A stretch of 64,000 nt of DNA from Rodentibacter sp. Ppn85 (GCF_001999335.1 NZ_MLHS01000017.1:1-64000), one strand, 5' to 3'. Shown: positions 36,107 through 47,036, counted from the first letter of the stretch. Numbers and translations: made by a program. Notes: a model not told the origin generated them from the letters alone.

Positions 36107-38053
36107 TTATTTTTTTAATAATTTATTAAACCGATAACGTCTGTCAAACATACACAACAGACCACCCAATGCCATAAACACGCCGCCAATCCAAATCCAA
36201 CGAATAAAAGGTTTGTAATACAAACGCAATGCCCAAGAACCATCATTGAGTTTTTCGCCAAGCGCCACATATAAATCGCGTGTTAAACTCCCGTCAATAG
36301 CAGCTTCTGTCATTGACATACGGCTCACGGTGTAAAAACGTTTTTCAGCGAATAAGCTTGCTTCCGGCTTTCCGTCTTTTGTAATATCAATTTGTGCTTT
36401 GCCGCCAATATAATTAGGCCCGTTCGCATCACTGACGCCGGCAAATTTAAAATCGTAACGACCAATTCGAGCACTATCCCCTACTTGCATTCGTACATCA
36501 CGTTCTACGCTAAAGTTTTGGCTAAAGGCAATACCCCATACAGTCATTGCTACACCTAAGTGTGCAAATAACATTCCCCAATGAGAACGGGATAGTTTGC
36601 GCACACCGACAAAAAACGATTCGCGATGGGTAGCCCGTTGTTGTAATTCGTAAAGTGCGAGTAATAGGATAATAATAGTCATCATCGAACCAAGAACGGA
36701 ACTTACAGTAATCTTGTCTTGCAAAAAGTAAGGTAAGGCAAATCCCGCAATCAGCATAATAAAAATACTGACTATCACAGGCGTTCGAATTATCGAGAAT
36801 TGATCCCGTCGCCATTTTACTAACGGTCCAATGCCAAGCAATAGGGCAAACGGTGTCATAATAATCAAGAACATTTGATCAAAAAACGGTGCGCCGATTG
36901 AAATTGAGCCTAATCCCAATTGTTTATGCACCAAAGGCAGCAGTGTACCTAAGAACACCACGCAAAGTGCGGTCATTAATAGAATATTATTTAACAGCAA
37001 CATATTTTCGCGAGAATAACGTTCGGCATTATCACGTGAACGAATTTGGCTACCTTTATAGGCGTAAAGTACGAGTGAACCGCCAATGACAATCACAAGA
37101 TATGCCAAAATATACAAACCGCGCGTCGGATCGGAGGCAAAAGCATGGACAGACACCAAAATCCCCGAACGCACCAAGAATGTGCCGAGCAAACAAAGGG
37201 AAAAAGCTAAAATAGCGAGAAGTACCGTCCAAGCTTTAAATGAACTGCGTTTTTCCGTCACTGAAAGAGAATGAATCAGCGCTGTACCGGCTAACCAAGG
37301 CATAAAGGATGAATTTTCAACCGGATCCCAAAACCACCAGCCGCCCCAACCCAGTTCATAATACGCCCACCAAGAACCGAGTACGATACCAAGTGTTAAA
37401 AATACCCATGCAGCAAGCGTCCAAGGACGAGACCAACGCGCCCAAGCCGAATCAAGTTTACCGGTCATTAAAGAAGCAATTGCGAAAGCGAAGGCGACAG
37501 AGAAACCGACATATCCCATATAAAGTAGCGGAGGGTGAAAAATCAAACCTACATCTTGCAACATAGGGTTAAGCTCTTTACCGTCCACTGGGAAATCAGG
37601 GAAAGTGCGGGTAAATGGATTTGATGTAAATAATACAAACAATACGAAACCCACGCTAATAATTCCCATGATACCAAGCACTCTCGCCGCCGCTTCCTGA
37701 GGTAAATGTTTACTCAACACTGCCACCGCAGCAGACCAAAGGGCAAGCAACCAAATCCAAAGCAACAATGAGCCTTCATGAGATCCCCAAACCGCAGATA
37801 AACGATAATAAATCGGCAAGCTACTGTTGGAATTATTCACCACATATTGCACACTAAAATCATTGACTGCAAACAAGTAAAACAGCGCGACAAAAGCAAT
37901 GGTAAGGCTGACAAATAATCCATAGGTCATTGGTCGCGCCAATTCCATTAAGCGGGAATTCCCTTTCTCTGCGCCCCACAACGGAAAAATCGCAAGCATT
38001 AATGACACGGCAAGACTCAAGGCGAGCGCATAATTTCCAATTTCAGCGATCAT
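36107..38053 (-). CDS. ccmF: CcmF, haem lyase of cytochrome c maturation
   Basis: A 648-residue polytopic protein with the tryptophan-rich WWD domain ([22 protein letters not shown], about residues 225-246), conserved periplasmic His residues (e.g. [16 protein letters not shown] and [13 protein letters not shown]) and about 14-15 helices. With CcmH and CcmI it attaches haem from holo-CcmE to apocytochromes. It overlaps ccmE by 4 bp. Normal length. Confidence 0.97.
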   Translation of the reverse strand: MIAEIGNYALALSLAVSLMLAIFPLWGAEKGNSRLMELARPMTYGLFVSLTIAFVALFYLFAVNDFSVQYVVNNSNSSLPIYYRLSAVWGSHEGSLLLWIWLLALWSAAVAVLSKHLPQEAAARVLGIMGIISVGFVLFVLFTSNPFTRTFPDFPVDGKELNPMLQDVGLIFHPPLLYMGYVGFSVAFAFAIASLMTGKLDSAWARWSRPWTLAAWVFLTLGIVLGSWWAYYELGWGGWWFWDPVENSSFMPWLAGTALIHSLSVTEKRSSFKAWTVLLAILAFSLCLLGTFLVRSGILVSVHAFASDPTRGLYILAYLVIVIGGSLVLYAYKGSQIRSRDNAERYSRENMLLLNNILLMTALCVVFLGTLLPLVHKQLGLGSISIGAPFFDQMFLIIMTPFALLLGIGPLVKWRRDQFSIIRTPVIVSIFIMLIAGFALPYFLQDKITVSSVLGSMMTIIILLLALYELQQRATHRESFFVGVRKLSRSHWGMLFAHLGVAMTVWGIAFSQNFSVERDVRMQVGDSARIGRYDFKFAGVSDANGPNYIGGKAQIDITKDGKPEASLFAEKRFYTVSRMSMTEAAIDGSLTRDLYVALGEKLNDGSWALRLYYKPFIRWIWIGGVFMALGGLLCMFDRRYRFNKLLKK

Positions 38054-38574
38054 TTCTTGCCTTCTTGTTTTTCTTGACGATCACGCGTACTTTCGCCTTT
38101 CAAATCAGCCTCATCTACGCCCATCGGTTTATGCACTTTTTGCATTTTTTCGCCTAATTCAGGCGGTACATAATTTTCATCGTGTTTTGCCAACACTTCA
38201 GTAGCGGTCAGTACGGTCGGTTCGGTTAATACACCTTGTGCAACAATACCTTGCCCCTCACGGAAAAGATCGGGCAAAATACCTTCATACTCCACGGTAA
38301 TCGCAGGACCGATATCGTTCAAATCAAACCGCACTTTTAAACTTTTCGGATCGCGCTCTACCGTTCCTTCAACCACCATTCCACCGACTCGGATACGCTG
38401 CCCGACTTCAGGTTTTTGGTTCGGGTTATTATCCTTACCCAAAACCACCTCCGACGGCGTGTAGAATAAATCAATATTTTGACGTAACGCATAGAGTATC
38501 AAGCCACTTGCAATGGCAATACCAAGTACAACAAAAACAACTAATTTAAGTCTGGATTTACGTCTCGGATTCAT
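38050..38574 (-). CDS. ccmE: CcmE, periplasmic haem chaperone
   Basis: A 174-residue protein with N-terminal anchor ([22 protein letters not shown]) and an OB-fold domain. The haem-binding histidine is in [14 protein letters not shown] (HxxxY type). It accepts haem from CcmABCD and passes it to CcmF. It overlaps both ccmD and ccmF by 4 bp. The C-terminal tail is highly charged ([13 protein letters not shown]). Confidence 0.96.
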   Translation of the reverse strand: MNPRRKSRLKLVVFVVLGIAIASGLILYALRQNIDLFYTPSEVVLGKDNNPNQKPEVGQRIRVGGMVVEGTVERDPKSLKVRFDLNDIGPAITVEYEGILPDLFREGQGIVAQGVLTEPTVLTATEVLAKHDENYVPPELGEKMQKVHKPMGVDEADLKGESTRDRQEKQEGKK

Positions 38575-38774
38575 AGTGTGTTTCCTTTATTAGCTTGTTG
38601 TAAACGTATTTCACGTTGGGTTTCACGCAGAACATTTTTCAAAATAGTTTTACGTTGTTTGAGGCTTTGTATAATCAACGCAACAATTGCAACCAAACTA
38701 ATGCCATAAGATAGCCATACATAAAAACCATAGCCACCCATATCAAAAAAATCACTCCAAGTTTGGAAAAACAT
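38571..38774 (-). CDS. ccmD: CcmD, small haem exporter subunit
   Basis: A 67-residue single-helix protein ([24 protein letters not shown]) with a basic cytoplasmic tail ([20 protein letters not shown]). It releases holo-CcmE from CcmABC. The frame is open further upstream to 38816, but the ATG at 38774 has AGAGGA 8 bp upstream and gives the usual CcmD length. It overlaps ccmE by 4 bp. Confidence 0.92.
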   Translation of the reverse strand: MFFQTWSDFFDMGGYGFYVWLSYGISLVAIVALIIQSLKQRKTILKNVLRETQREIRLQQANKGNTL

Positions 38775-38802
38775 TTTTATTCCTCTATAAAAAATATAAA
38801 AA

Positions 38803-39546
38803 TTATTTACTACCACCTTTTGCCAGAGCTTTCACCCATGGGCGTTTTGCATCTTCTCTTAATAATTCCGCACGATAACGCACAAGAGTAAGCCAAATAT
38901 ATAAAGCTAAAAAACCTAAAATACATAAAATTAATGGAATTAACATTGGAGTAGCAATAGACGGTTTTTCAAATTTTGTAATACTTGCCCCTTGATGAAG
39001 GGTATTCCACCATTCCACAGAAAAATGAATAACCGGCAAAATAACTACGGTAGTAATACATAAAATACCCGATGCTTTTGCTCCGATCGCCCGATCTGAA
39101 AAACTGGAATAAAGAGCAAGAATACCAAGATATAAAAAGAATAGAATTAATTCAGCAGTCAGACGAGCATCCCACACCCACCAAGTCCCCCACATCGGTT
39201 TCCCCCAAATCGCACCTGTAATTAGTGCGAGAAAGGTGAACAATGCACCAATAGGCGCCATAGCAATCATTGCTAAATGTGCTTGTTTAATTTGCCACAC
39301 CAACGCAATCACAGCTGCGACCGCCATTGAACCATACACGCCCATTGACCAAATCGCCGTCGGCACATGTACATACATGATTCTGAAACTGTTACCTTGT
39401 TGATAATCTGCCGGCGCATAGGCCAAACCCCATACAATACCGACACTTAACAATAATAAACTCAATAGTGCAAACACCGGACTCAATTTACCACAAATTC
39501 GATATTGGGTTTCTGGTTTAGCGTAGGGATGTAACCAGTTCCACAT
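38803..39546 (-). CDS. ccmC: CcmC, haem-handling membrane protein
   Basis: A 247-residue protein with six helices and the tryptophan-rich WWD motif (GKPMWGTWWVWDARLTAELILFFLYLG), flanked by conserved His residues (RIMYVHVPTAIWSMG and HFSVEWWNTLHQGAS). It presents haem to CcmE. It sits between ccmB (58-bp gap) and ccmD (28-bp gap). Confidence 0.97.
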   Translation of the reverse strand: MWNWLHPYAKPETQYRICGKLSPVFALLSLLLLSVGIVWGLAYAPADYQQGNSFRIMYVHVPTAIWSMGVYGSMAVAAVIALVWQIKQAHLAMIAMAPIGALFTFLALITGAIWGKPMWGTWWVWDARLTAELILFFLYLGILALYSSFSDRAIGAKASGILCITTVVILPVIHFSVEWWNTLHQGASITKFEKPSIATPMLIPLILCILGFLALYIWLTLVRYRAELLREDAKRPWVKALAKGGSK

Positions 39547-39604
39547 AAAAAAGCCTCACAAAAAATAAAAAGAAAAACAACCGCACTTGCGTACAGCTGT
39601 CGAA

Positions 39605-40270
39605 TTAATTATCTAAACTAATACGCAATGCCGCAGCCACCGCAAAAGGCGAAAGCGTCATCGCACCGACCGTCATCGCACCTAAAATCGCAAGCTGCCC
39701 CGTATAAGGCAGATTTAAACCTGCGGCATCCAATACGGAAGATGCGAAAATCAACACGGGAATAAACAACGGCACTACAAGTAAACTGAGCAATACACCA
39801 CCCTTACGCAATCCTACGGTTAATGCGACACCAATCGCACCGATACAACTCAATACCGGCGTACCGAGGAGCAAAGTTAGCACTAGCGCCCACCAAAGTT
39901 GCACTTCAAGAGAAAGTAACAATGCCGCAATTGGCGAAAGTAAAATCAGTGGCAAACCGGTTAAAAGCCAATGTGCGACAACCTTGGACAACGCCGTTAA
40001 TACGAGAGGTTGCTTGGTCAGCATTAATTGCTCAAGTGAACCGTCAATAAAATCATCACGAAACAAGCGTTCAAAAGAAAGCAATGCAGAAAGTAAAGCC
40101 GCCACCCAAGCAATCCCGGGTGCAATGCGTGAAAGTAATTTAGGATCCGGTCCAATCACAAGTGGAAATAACGTGATGACAATCAAAAAAAACCATAGTG
40201 GATTTAAAATCTCTGAGCGTTTACGCATCGCAATTTTTAACTCACGTTTAATTACTTCTAGAAAAATCAT
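39605..40270 (-). CDS. ccmB: CcmB, permease subunit of the CcmAB ABC complex
   Basis: A 221-residue membrane protein with six helices; family landmarks are MIFLEVIKRELKIAMRKRSEILNPLWFF, RLFRDDFIDGSLEQLML and GTPVLSCIGAIGVALTVGLRKGG. With CcmA it drives ATP-dependent release of haem-loaded CcmE from CcmC. It starts 4 bp after ccmA. Confidence 0.95.
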   Translation of the reverse strand: MIFLEVIKRELKIAMRKRSEILNPLWFFLIVITLFPLVIGPDPKLLSRIAPGIAWVAALLSALLSFERLFRDDFIDGSLEQLMLTKQPLVLTALSKVVAHWLLTGLPLILLSPIAALLLSLEVQLWWALVLTLLLGTPVLSCIGAIGVALTVGLRKGGVLLSLLVVPLFIPVLIFASSVLDAAGLNLPYTGQLAILGAMTVGAMTLSPFAVAAALRISLDN

Positions 40271-40274
40271 TCGG

Positions 40275-40913
40275 TTATTCCGCTTTATACTGTGCTAAAT
40301 TAAGTTTTTGCAAACGCATACTCGGCACATCTTGATGGCTCGTCATTAATACAATGCCACCTTGTTTTGCATGCTCATCAAAAAGTGCGGTCAAAATCTC
40401 CACGCCTTTTTTATCAATCGCCGTAAAAGGTTCGTCTAAAATCCATAACGGTGCATGTGAAAGCCATAATCTTGCTAATGCAATACGTCGTTGTTGCCCT
40501 GCTGAAAGTTGTGCGGCGGGTAGATCTTCACGTCCCAAAAGTCCAACTTTCTCTAGAACCGCCCAAAGTGCATCATCACCTTGCTCCGATTGGCTAATGC
40601 GTTGATAAAATCGTAGATTTTCTAACGCTGTCAGTTCCGGTTTTACACCGGAAAAATGCCCTAGATACAGTAAATCCTGATAGTAAATTTCCCTTTGTTT
40701 GGAAATTAGTTCGGAATCCCACCGCACTTCGCCTACTAACGGCTGCGCAAGCCCGGCTAAAGTACGCAATAAACTGGTTTTTCCAATACCATTATGTCCC
40801 TCAATCTGCACAAAATCACCACTGTAAAAATTGCACGATAAACCAGAAAAAAGCAAACTCTCGCCACGTTGGCAGGCAAGCTCTTTAATAGACAAATTGT
40901 GAGATTTAGACAT
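40275..40913 (-). CDS. ccmA: CcmA, ATPase of the CcmAB complex
   Basis: A 212-residue ABC ATPase: Walker [16 protein letters not shown] (about residues 38-52), signature [17 protein letters not shown] and Walker [16 protein letters not shown], then the His-loop MTSHQD. It is the first gene of the ccmABCDEFGHI operon. A minus-strand extended -10 (TGATAGAAT, about 40945-40953) lies 32 bp before the ATG. Confidence 0.96.
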   Translation of the reverse strand: MSKSHNLSIKELACQRGESLLFSGLSCNFYSGDFVQIEGHNGIGKTSLLRTLAGLAQPLVGEVRWDSELISKQREIYYQDLLYLGHFSGVKPELTALENLRFYQRISQSEQGDDALWAVLEKVGLLGREDLPAAQLSAGQQRRIALARLWLSHAPLWILDEPFTAIDKKGVEILTALFDEHAKQGGIVLMTSHQDVPSMRLQKLNLAQYKAE

Positions 40914-41080
40914 AAAGAAAAAGACGAATATTAAATTGCCGTCATTCTATCACAAGTGAAAAATTTAACGAGATTTTAAGTAGTCAAAACAATTAACTAT
41001 TTGGTAGTAGATTGTAGGTTTTATTGACTTAGAACAAACTTCATTTGAATACTCAATTTTTACAAAAGGGAAAACATTTA

Positions 41081-41094
41081 ATGATCTAAATCAA
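41081..41094. promoter_or_regulatory. FNR-like box upstream of sodA
   Basis: ATGATCTAAATCAA matches TTGATNNNNATCAA with one mismatch. An extended -10 (TGCTAGTAT, 41101-41109) immediately follows, which would put the box over the -35 region and suit anaerobic repression, as FNR does at sodA in E. coli. The rest of 40914-41201 shows another possible -35 (TTGACT near 41023) and no clear Fur box. Confidence 0.45.
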
Positions 41095-41201
41095 CTTTTC
41101 TGCTAGTATTTTTTCCTTGGTACTTTTTGGTTAAAGCTTTCGTATTTTTAGCTGGCCAAATCGGCTCAAATGAAAACTCATTTTATAAGAAGGAATGAAT
41201 T

Positions 41202-41849
41202 ATGGCTTACACTCTACCAGAACTAGGCTACGCTTATGATGCCTTAGAACCCCATTTTGATGCTCAAACTATGGAAATTCACCATAGTAAACATCACCAA
41301 GCCTATGTAAATAATGCCAATGCCGCATTAGAGGGCTTACCGACTGAATTTACAGAAATTTGCGCAGGTCAATTAATTTCTCAACTTAACAAACTTCCGG
41401 CAGAAAAACGTGTCGCATTACGCAATAATGCCGGCGGTCACGCAAATCATAGTTTATTCTGGAAATCCTTGAAAAAAGGAACAACGTTACAAGGTGCTTT
41501 GAAAGATGCAATCTCACGCGATTTTGGCTCTGTCGAAGCCTTTCAAGCCGAATTTGAAAAAGCGGCAGCAACCCGTTTAGGCTCAGGTTGGGCATGGCTG
41601 GTATTAACTGCCGAAGGGAAACTAGCGGTTGTTTCTACCGCAAACCAAGATAATCCATTAATGGGTAAAGAAATTGCAGGTTGTGAAGGCTTCCCACTTT
41701 TAGGCTTAGATGTTTGGGAACATGCCTACTACTTGAAATTCCAAAACCGTCGCCCTGATTACATTAAAGAATTTTGGAATGTTGTAAACTGGGATTATGT
41801 TGCAGAGCGTTTTGAAAAGAAAGCGGCTGATTGCAATCACGCCAAATAA
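41202..41849 (+). CDS. sodA: Manganese superoxide dismutase SodA
   Basis: A 215-residue Fe/Mn SOD. Metal ligands are His27 ([13 protein letters not shown]), His83 ([10 protein letters not shown]) and the Asp and His of [12 protein letters not shown]. The TANQDNPL segment, with Gln where Fe-SODs usually have Ala/Thr-type neighbours, favours the manganese type. It dismutates superoxide in the cytoplasm. AAGGAAT precedes the ATG. Monocistronic, with an uptake-signal terminator. Its manganese demand fits with the YfeABCD importer in this window. Confidence 0.95.
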   Translation: MAYTLPELGYAYDALEPHFDAQTMEIHHSKHHQAYVNNANAALEGLPTEFTEICAGQLISQLNKLPAEKRVALRNNAGGHANHSLFWKSLKKGTTLQGALKDAISRDFGSVEAFQAEFEKAAATRLGSGWAWLVLTAEGKLAVVSTANQDNPLMGKEIAGCEGFPLLGLDVWEHAYYLKFQNRRPDYIKEFWNVVNWDYVAERFEKKAADCNHAK

Positions 41850-41861
41850 TCAATGAAACAC

Positions 41862-41892
41862 AAAAGTGCGGTCAATTTTGACCGCACTTTTT
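41862..41892. terminator. Uptake-signal dyad, bidirectional terminator
   Basis: AAAAGTGCGGTCAA pairs with TTGACCGCACTTTT with only two bases in the loop centre. It separates the convergent sodA and methyltransferase genes. Confidence 0.85.
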
Positions 41893-42334
41893 ATATCCAA
41901 CGTCTAACTTTCGATTTATACCTACGATATGTATCCCCAAATTTCTTTTCTAAATAGATTTCTTCTCGAGAAATTTGGAATCGATTCATTAACAATATAA
42001 AGGTAATAACCCCGCTCCAAGCCAATAAATGCCCTAACCATAATGCCCATGATACAAGAATCAGTAATAAACTCAGGTATATTGGGTTACGCGTGATTTG
42101 AAAAATACCGGATGTAACAAGCCTTGTCGTTTTATCCAACTGTTTCGGATCAATAGATGTATCATTGCGATAAAATTGCCATAAACCCGCAACAGCAACC
42201 AAAATAGATAATAGAATAAAAAACCAAATCGCATAAAAAAATCTAGAATACTGCCCTATTTTAGGTAAGGCGTACATCAGCACACCAATGGTGAAACAAA
42301 GAATCGGGGGAGGAAGTGGAAATAAAAAACGCAT
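41891..42334 (-). CDS. ICMT/PEMT-like membrane methyltransferase
   Basis: A 147-residue membrane protein of the isoprenylcysteine carboxyl methyltransferase-like family. Four hydrophobic helices precede the family core TRLVTSGIFQITRNPIYLSLLLIL and the C-terminal REEIYLEKKFGDTYRRYKSKVRRWI, which together bind S-adenosylmethionine and the acceptor in the family. The substrate in bacteria is unknown; phospholipid or small isoprenoid methylation is possible. It follows the yfgM terminator and may be transcribed by read-through from that operon. Confidence 0.82.
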   Translation of the reverse strand: MRFLFPLPPPILCFTIGVLMYALPKIGQYSRFFYAIWFFILLSILVAVAGLWQFYRNDTSIDPKQLDKTTRLVTSGIFQITRNPIYLSLLLILVSWALWLGHLLAWSGVITFILLMNRFQISREEIYLEKKFGDTYRRYKSKVRRWI

Positions 42335-42356
42335 AAAACAAACGCCCTCTCGGGCG
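42331..42356 (-). terminator. Terminator after yfgM
   Basis: CGCCC (42343-42347) and GGGCG (42352-42356) form a GC-rich stem with loop TCTC; on the minus strand it is followed by TTTGTTTTATG, which also holds the start codon of the methyltransferase gene. Confidence 0.6.
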
Positions 42357-42363
42357 CTTCCTA

Positions 42364-42978
42364 TTAAAGATTGTTTAATTTCATTTGAACCGTTTGCTGT
42401 TCAAACGGACTACCCGTTTGAAGCACTTGCTCAAAACTATTTTTTGCCGCAGCAGTATCGCCTTTTGCCAACTGAATATCGCCGACTAAAAGCATTTTAC
42501 GTGCATTAAAACCAGCACTCTTTACCTGTTCAAGTGTTGATAACGCACCATCTAATTGGCCTAACTGAAACTGCACGGCACCTAAACGTAATGCGGCAAG
42601 CGATGTCAATAGGTCATCTTGAGATTGTGTTAAAACCTGCTGTAAAGCGACTTCGGCACTCGCAAAATCTTGTCTTGCCACTGCATTTTTTGCCTCATCA
42701 AACAACGCAAAGATCGCATAGCTGGTTTTACTATTCGCTTGAAGGAATTCTGTTAATTTTGCTTTCTGAGTAGCAGGATCTTGCTCGGCTGCGTAAACCA
42801 AAGCATCATAGCCTGCCGATGCTTCAGCAATTTGATTCGCTTGGTAAGTCTGCCAATAACGCCAACCCAACATTCCACCTACACCTAAAATAAAAGCCAC
42901 AATGATAGTTTTGCCGTTTTCTTTCCACCATTCTTTTAACTGGTTAATCTCTTGTTCTTCTTCAATGGAGTACGCCAT
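42364..42978 (-). CDS. yfgM: YfgM, ancillary SecYEG translocon/TPR protein
   Basis: A 204-residue inner membrane protein with one N-terminal helix (TIIVAFILGVGGMLGWRYWQTY) and a periplasmic TPR-like domain (DFASAEVALQQVLTQ, LAALRLGAVQFQLGQLDGALSTLEQV). E. coli YfgM associates with PpiD and SecYEG and influences periplasmic chaperone networks; ppiD is present at 56067-57929. It follows hisS by 18 bp and ends the operon here. bamB, its usual downstream neighbour in E. coli, is absent. Confidence 0.9.
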   Translation of the reverse strand: MAYSIEEEQEINQLKEWWKENGKTIIVAFILGVGGMLGWRYWQTYQANQIAEASAGYDALVYAAEQDPATQKAKLTEFLQANSKTSYAIFALFDEAKNAVARQDFASAEVALQQVLTQSQDDLLTSLAALRLGAVQFQLGQLDGALSTLEQVKSAGFNARKMLLVGDIQLAKGDTAAAKNSFEQVLQTGSPFEQQTVQMKLNNL

Positions 42979-42996
42979 ATCTTTTTCCTTTATAAA

Positions 42997-44268
42997 TTAA
43001 AATTGAGATTGAATATAATCAATAACTTGTTCAACTTCAAAGGTTTGTTGTTCAACCCCACCGTATAAATGTTTCACAACCACCTGACTATTTTGCACTT
43101 CACTTTCACCAATGACTAAAGCTAAAGTCGCACCGGATTTATCCGCATGTTTAAATTGTTTTTTAAAATTACCGCCCGAGCAATGTTGCATAACCCGTAA
43201 GTGCGGTAATGCCGAACGAATTTTTTCAGCAATTTGTAAAGCGGCTAAAGTCGTATTTTCCCCTTGATGAATTACATAAATATCGACCGCACTTTTTAAC
43301 GGTATGGCTACATTAACTTCTTGTACTAATAAAACTAAACGTTCCAGTCCCATCGCAAAGCCTACACCGGACGTAGCGTGTCCGCCAAGCTGCTCAACCA
43401 AACCGTCATAGCGACCGCCGCCGCATACCGTGCCTTGCGCACCCAGTGCAGAGGTTACCCATTCAAACACAGTTTTATTGTAATAATCCAATCCCCGTAC
43501 AAGCTTTGGATTAATTTCATATTGAATTCCCACTGCATCTAATAAAGCACATAATTGAGCAAAATGTGTACGGCTCTCTTCATCTAAATAGTCAAGGAGT
43601 TTCGGTGCATTATCTAATACTTTTTGTAATTCTTGATTTTTAGTATCTAAAATACGCAGAGGATTTTTCACTAAACGTTCTTTTTCTTCTTCGTTCATTA
43701 GATCTTGATATTTTTCCAAGAATTCTACCAATGCAGCGCGATAACTTGCTCTTGCTTCCAATGAACCGATTGAGTTTAGTTGAAGAGAAACATGTTGATC
43801 AATGCCTAATTTTTTCCAAAGTCTCGCGGTCAAAATAATTAACTCGGCATCGATTTCCGGATTAGCAATACCAAAAACTTCCACACCCGCTTGATGAAAC
43901 TGGCGATAACGCCCTTTTTGCGGACGTTCATGGCGAAACATCGGGCCCATATACCACAAACGCTGTTCATTATTATAAATCCAACCATGTTCAATCGCTG
44001 CCCGCACACAACCTGCCGTCCCTTCAGGGCGAAGGGTTAATTGTTCATCGTTGTCCCAAAAAGTGTACATTTCCTTTGAAACAACATCGGTTACTTCTCC
44101 AATAGCACGAGCAAATAACGGTGTACTTTCAACAATTGGCATACGCACTTCGGAATAGCCATAACTGTTTAATACTTCACGTACCTGCATTTCAACCCAT
44201 TGCCATAATGGGGATTCTGTCGGTGAACAATCGTTCATGCCACGAATTGCTTGAATTGTTTTTGCCAC
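42997..44268 (-). CDS. hisS: Histidyl-tRNA synthetase HisS
   Basis: A 423-residue class II synthetase: motif 1 region ([15 protein letters not shown]), motif 2 [20 protein letters not shown] (about 111-130), HisRS-specific [14 protein letters not shown] (about 258-271) and motif 3 [14 protein letters not shown], then the anticodon-binding domain. It charges tRNA-His in the cytoplasm. It starts 15 bp after ispG. Confidence 0.98.
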   Translation of the reverse strand: MAKTIQAIRGMNDCSPTESPLWQWVEMQVREVLNSYGYSEVRMPIVESTPLFARAIGEVTDVVSKEMYTFWDNDEQLTLRPEGTAGCVRAAIEHGWIYNNEQRLWYMGPMFRHERPQKGRYRQFHQAGVEVFGIANPEIDAELIILTARLWKKLGIDQHVSLQLNSIGSLEARASYRAALVEFLEKYQDLMNEEEKERLVKNPLRILDTKNQELQKVLDNAPKLLDYLDEESRTHFAQLCALLDAVGIQYEINPKLVRGLDYYNKTVFEWVTSALGAQGTVCGGGRYDGLVEQLGGHATSGVGFAMGLERLVLLVQEVNVAIPLKSAVDIYVIHQGENTTLAALQIAEKIRSALPHLRVMQHCSGGNFKKQFKHADKSGATLALVIGESEVQNSQVVVKHLYGGVEQQTFEVEQVIDYIQSQF

Positions 44269-44283
44269 AAGTTTTCCTTAGAC

Positions 44284-45390
44284 TTAGATAATACGATTTT
44301 TGGGATCTTGCAATGCGACTTTTGCACGGATCTTTGCTTCTAATTGATTGATAATATCTTCGTTATCAAACCGCTCTTTTTGACGCTCGCCATCTATATA
44401 ATAACCACTTTTCTTATTACCACCGGTTACGCCAAGGTCAGAGACTAACGCTTCACCCGGCCCATTTACGACACAGCCGATAATAGATACGTCCATCGGT
44501 GTAAGAATATCTTCAAGACGTTGTTCTAAAGCGTTCACTGTACCGATCACATCAAACTCCTGACGAGAACAGGTTGGACAGGCAATAAAATTAATTCCTC
44601 GGGAACGAATACGCAACGATTTTAAAATATCAAAACCTACCTTTATTTCTTCCACAGGATCTGCCGCCAAGGAAACTCGTAATGTATCCCCTATTCCTTC
44701 GGCAAGTAGCATTCCTAAACCGATTGCCGATTTAACGGCTCCGGCACGTGCACCTCCGGCTTCGGTAATACCTAAGTGTAGCGGCTGTTTAATCGCTTTT
44801 GCCAGTAAACGATAAGATTCTACCGCTAAAGACACATCGGATGCTTTCACGCTCACTTTAAATTGATCAAAGTTAAAACGATCTAAAATCTCTACGTGAC
44901 GCAACGCTGATTCAACTAGTGCTTCGGGAGTAGGTTCAGCGTATTTCTCTTGAATATCTTTCTCTAAAGAACCGGCATTCACACCAATGCGAATAGGGAT
45001 ATTTTTATCACGTGCACAATCCACTACCGCTCGAATACGATCCTCCCGTCCGATGTTACCGGGATTAATGCGTAAACAATCCACCCCATACTCAGCAACT
45101 TTTAATGCAATACGGTAGTCAAAATGAATATCTGCAACCAATGGTACACTGACTCGGTGCTTAATAATTTTAAAAGCTTCAGCAGCATCCATAGTCGGCA
45201 CGGAAACACGCACAATATCGGCGCCCACACGCTCTAAAGATTTAATCTGAGCAACCGTAGAATCAATATCCGTAGTGCGCGTATTTGTCATAGATTGCAC
45301 CGCAATCGGCGCATCGCCACCAATCGGCACATTACCTACATAAATTTTTGTCGATTCACGACGCTTAATTATCGGTTGAAAAGCTGACAT
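44284..45390 (-). CDS. ispG: IspG (GcpE), 4Fe-4S HMBPP synthase
   Basis: A 368-residue enzyme of the MEP isoprenoid pathway converting methylerythritol cyclodiphosphate to HMBPP. The cluster-binding cysteines are in [14 protein letters not shown] and [12 protein letters not shown]. The N-terminal TIM barrel starts [23 protein letters not shown]. Two ATGs are close: AAGGA abuts the first (45396) and lies 6 nt from the second (45390), so the second was chosen. It lies between rodZ and hisS as in other gamma-proteobacteria. Confidence 0.97.
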   Translation of the reverse strand: MSAFQPIIKRRESTKIYVGNVPIGGDAPIAVQSMTNTRTTDIDSTVAQIKSLERVGADIVRVSVPTMDAAEAFKIIKHRVSVPLVADIHFDYRIALKVAEYGVDCLRINPGNIGREDRIRAVVDCARDKNIPIRIGVNAGSLEKDIQEKYAEPTPEALVESALRHVEILDRFNFDQFKVSVKASDVSLAVESYRLLAKAIKQPLHLGITEAGGARAGAVKSAIGLGMLLAEGIGDTLRVSLAADPVEEIKVGFDILKSLRIRSRGINFIACPTCSRQEFDVIGTVNALEQRLEDILTPMDVSIIGCVVNGPGEALVSDLGVTGGNKKSGYYIDGERQKERFDNEDIINQLEAKIRAKVALQDPKNRII

Positions 45391-45402
45391 TATCATTCCT
45401 TA

Positions 45403-46395
45403 TTAAGGTTGTGAAAGTTTAAACTTTGCAACACGCCCATCCACTTTTAGAGGATAATCCAGCCCCTTATAAGTGATACGAACATTCCCCGGCGCCCCTA
45501 CAATCAATGAAAACTCATTACCGCTAAAGGTTAAGACTTCTCCTTGCTTGTATTCCTTTTGTGCAAGCACTTTTCGATTCTGATCTTTTATACTTAACCA
45601 ACTGGTATTTTTTAATATTTCCACGACTAAATCACCTTGAGCGGCCGGCGGAGGCGGAGAAACGGTTGGATTCTCAACCGCACTTTGCGTATCGGGAATA
45701 GTAACTTCGTTCAATGTTGTTTCTTCGGCAGAAGTAATTGATTTAGGTAGTAGATTTTGTTCGACTTGATCGGAACTAGCCTCTCGTTCGGTTTTCACTT
45801 CGGTCATTACTTCCATACTATTAGTAGTAGCCTGAGTATTTTCCGGCTGCATCGGCTGAGTACTTGGTAGTTCAGTAGATAAAACGGGGGAATTTTCAGA
45901 CGTAGTTTGGGTGGTTTCCGCACTTGAAACATAACTTTGCACTAAAATGTCACGCTCTTCATTAGACTTTTGATAATTCTGCCACCACCACAAGCCCGTC
46001 ATACTTAATGCGATTAAAAGCACTAATGCAGTTAGATAACCAACCCAACGATTGTGAGAAGAATATTGATTTACCGAGCGAGTAGAACGGGCATTTTTTC
46101 CCAAATCATTTTGTTCGTCTTCGCCAAAAGAGAGATCCGCCCAAAGACTTTCAGGTAAACGCAAAAATTTCCCATAATTACGTACATACCCTTTCATGAA
46201 AGCCGCAGGCACATTTTTTTGGATAAATTCATTATTTTCGATTTGAGCTAAAATCGCGGGACGTAATGTAATTTGCTTAGAGACATCTTCAAGAGAAAGA
46301 TTTAAGGCTTCGCGGGCCTCACGAAATCTATCTCCCAAAGATATAGGTTGATCTGCTTGCGTTTTCGTTTCCATTTGTTCAGCCTGAGCATTCAT
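45403..46395 (-). CDS. rodZ: RodZ, cytoskeletal cell-shape protein
   Basis: A protein of about 330 residues: cytoplasmic helix-turn-helix domain (LGDRFREAREALNLSLEDVSKQITL) that binds MreB, one membrane helix (YLTALVLLIALSMTGLWWW), a Ser/Thr/Glu-rich periplasmic linker and a C-terminal DUF4115 beta domain (GDLVVEILKNTSWLSIKDQNRK). It supports rod shape with MreBCD. The start is unsure: ATG at 46395 (MNAQAEQMETK) is chosen; ATG at 46419 is an alternative and neither has a strong ribosome binding site. Confidence 0.9.
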   Translation of the reverse strand: MNAQAEQMETKTQADQPISLGDRFREAREALNLSLEDVSKQITLRPAILAQIENNEFIQKNVPAAFMKGYVRNYGKFLRLPESLWADLSFGEDEQNDLGKNARSTRSVNQYSSHNRWVGYLTALVLLIALSMTGLWWWQNYQKSNEERDILVQSYVSSAETTQTTSENSPVLSTELPSTQPMQPENTQATTNSMEVMTEVKTEREASSDQVEQNLLPKSITSAEETTLNEVTIPDTQSAVENPTVSPPPPAAQGDLVVEILKNTSWLSIKDQNRKVLAQKEYKQGEVLTFSGNEFSLIVGAPGNVRITYKGLDYPLKVDGRVAKFKLSQP

Positions 46396-46465
46396 AACGT
46401 TTATTAATTTATGAGACATAATTAAAGGCTGAATTTTAAAGTCCAAAGCAATTTTTGGCAATGTT

Positions 46466-47011
46466 TTATTTGATTGGACTCAGTTTTTCCGCACGATTCA
46501 CATCTATTTGCCGTAATTTGTCGATTGCTTTTTGATAAACATCCGATTGATTTAGTGCCTGTGAGCAAAGTGCCATATTTTCATAAGTATCAGCTTGACG
46601 ATAATAATTAGGTGAAAGTAAGGCAAGCTCAAATTGTTTATTGGCTTGTTCAAACTCGCCTTGGCTACATAAAAACGTGCCAAAATTATTGTGTACATCG
46701 CCTTGTTTTTCATCAAGTTTGATGGATTTAAGGTAAGACTTTCTTGCTTCATTTACATCACCTTGCAATTGATGAAAATGCGCAAACGCAGAATGAACAA
46801 GATAATAGCTTTGATCATGTGCTAAAGCTTTATCAAGATTTTGTTTCGCTTGAATAAAATTATTTTGCTGTAAATAGCCAAGCGCCAGTTCAACTCGTGC
46901 TTTTGCAGCCTGTTGTTTATTAAAGTCAGAAGATGGCGCTTGCGAAACACAAGCTGAAAAAACCGGAGGAAAAACAACCGCACTTAAAAATCGAATAAAT
47001 AAAGATTTCAT
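46466..47011 (-). CDS. pilW: PilW/PilF, type IV pilus stability lipoprotein
   Basis: A 181-residue lipoprotein (signal FIRFLSAVVFPPVFSAC, lipobox FSAC at Cys21) with TPR repeats (ARVELALGYLQQNNFIQAKQNLDKAL, VHNNFGTFLCSQGEFEQANKQFELAL). PilW/PilF promotes PilQ secretin assembly for type IV pili, which in Pasteurellaceae power DNA uptake, in keeping with the many uptake signals here. It lies between rlmN and rodZ as in H. influenzae and E. coli-type loci. Confidence 0.88.
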   Translation of the reverse strand: MKSLFIRFLSAVVFPPVFSACVSQAPSSDFNKQQAAKARVELALGYLQQNNFIQAKQNLDKALAHDQSYYLVHSAFAHFHQLQGDVNEARKSYLKSIKLDEKQGDVHNNFGTFLCSQGEFEQANKQFELALLSPNYYRQADTYENMALCSQALNQSDVYQKAIDKLRQIDVNRAEKLSPIK

Positions 47012-47036
47012 TTTTCCTCCAATTATTGTGGCTTCA

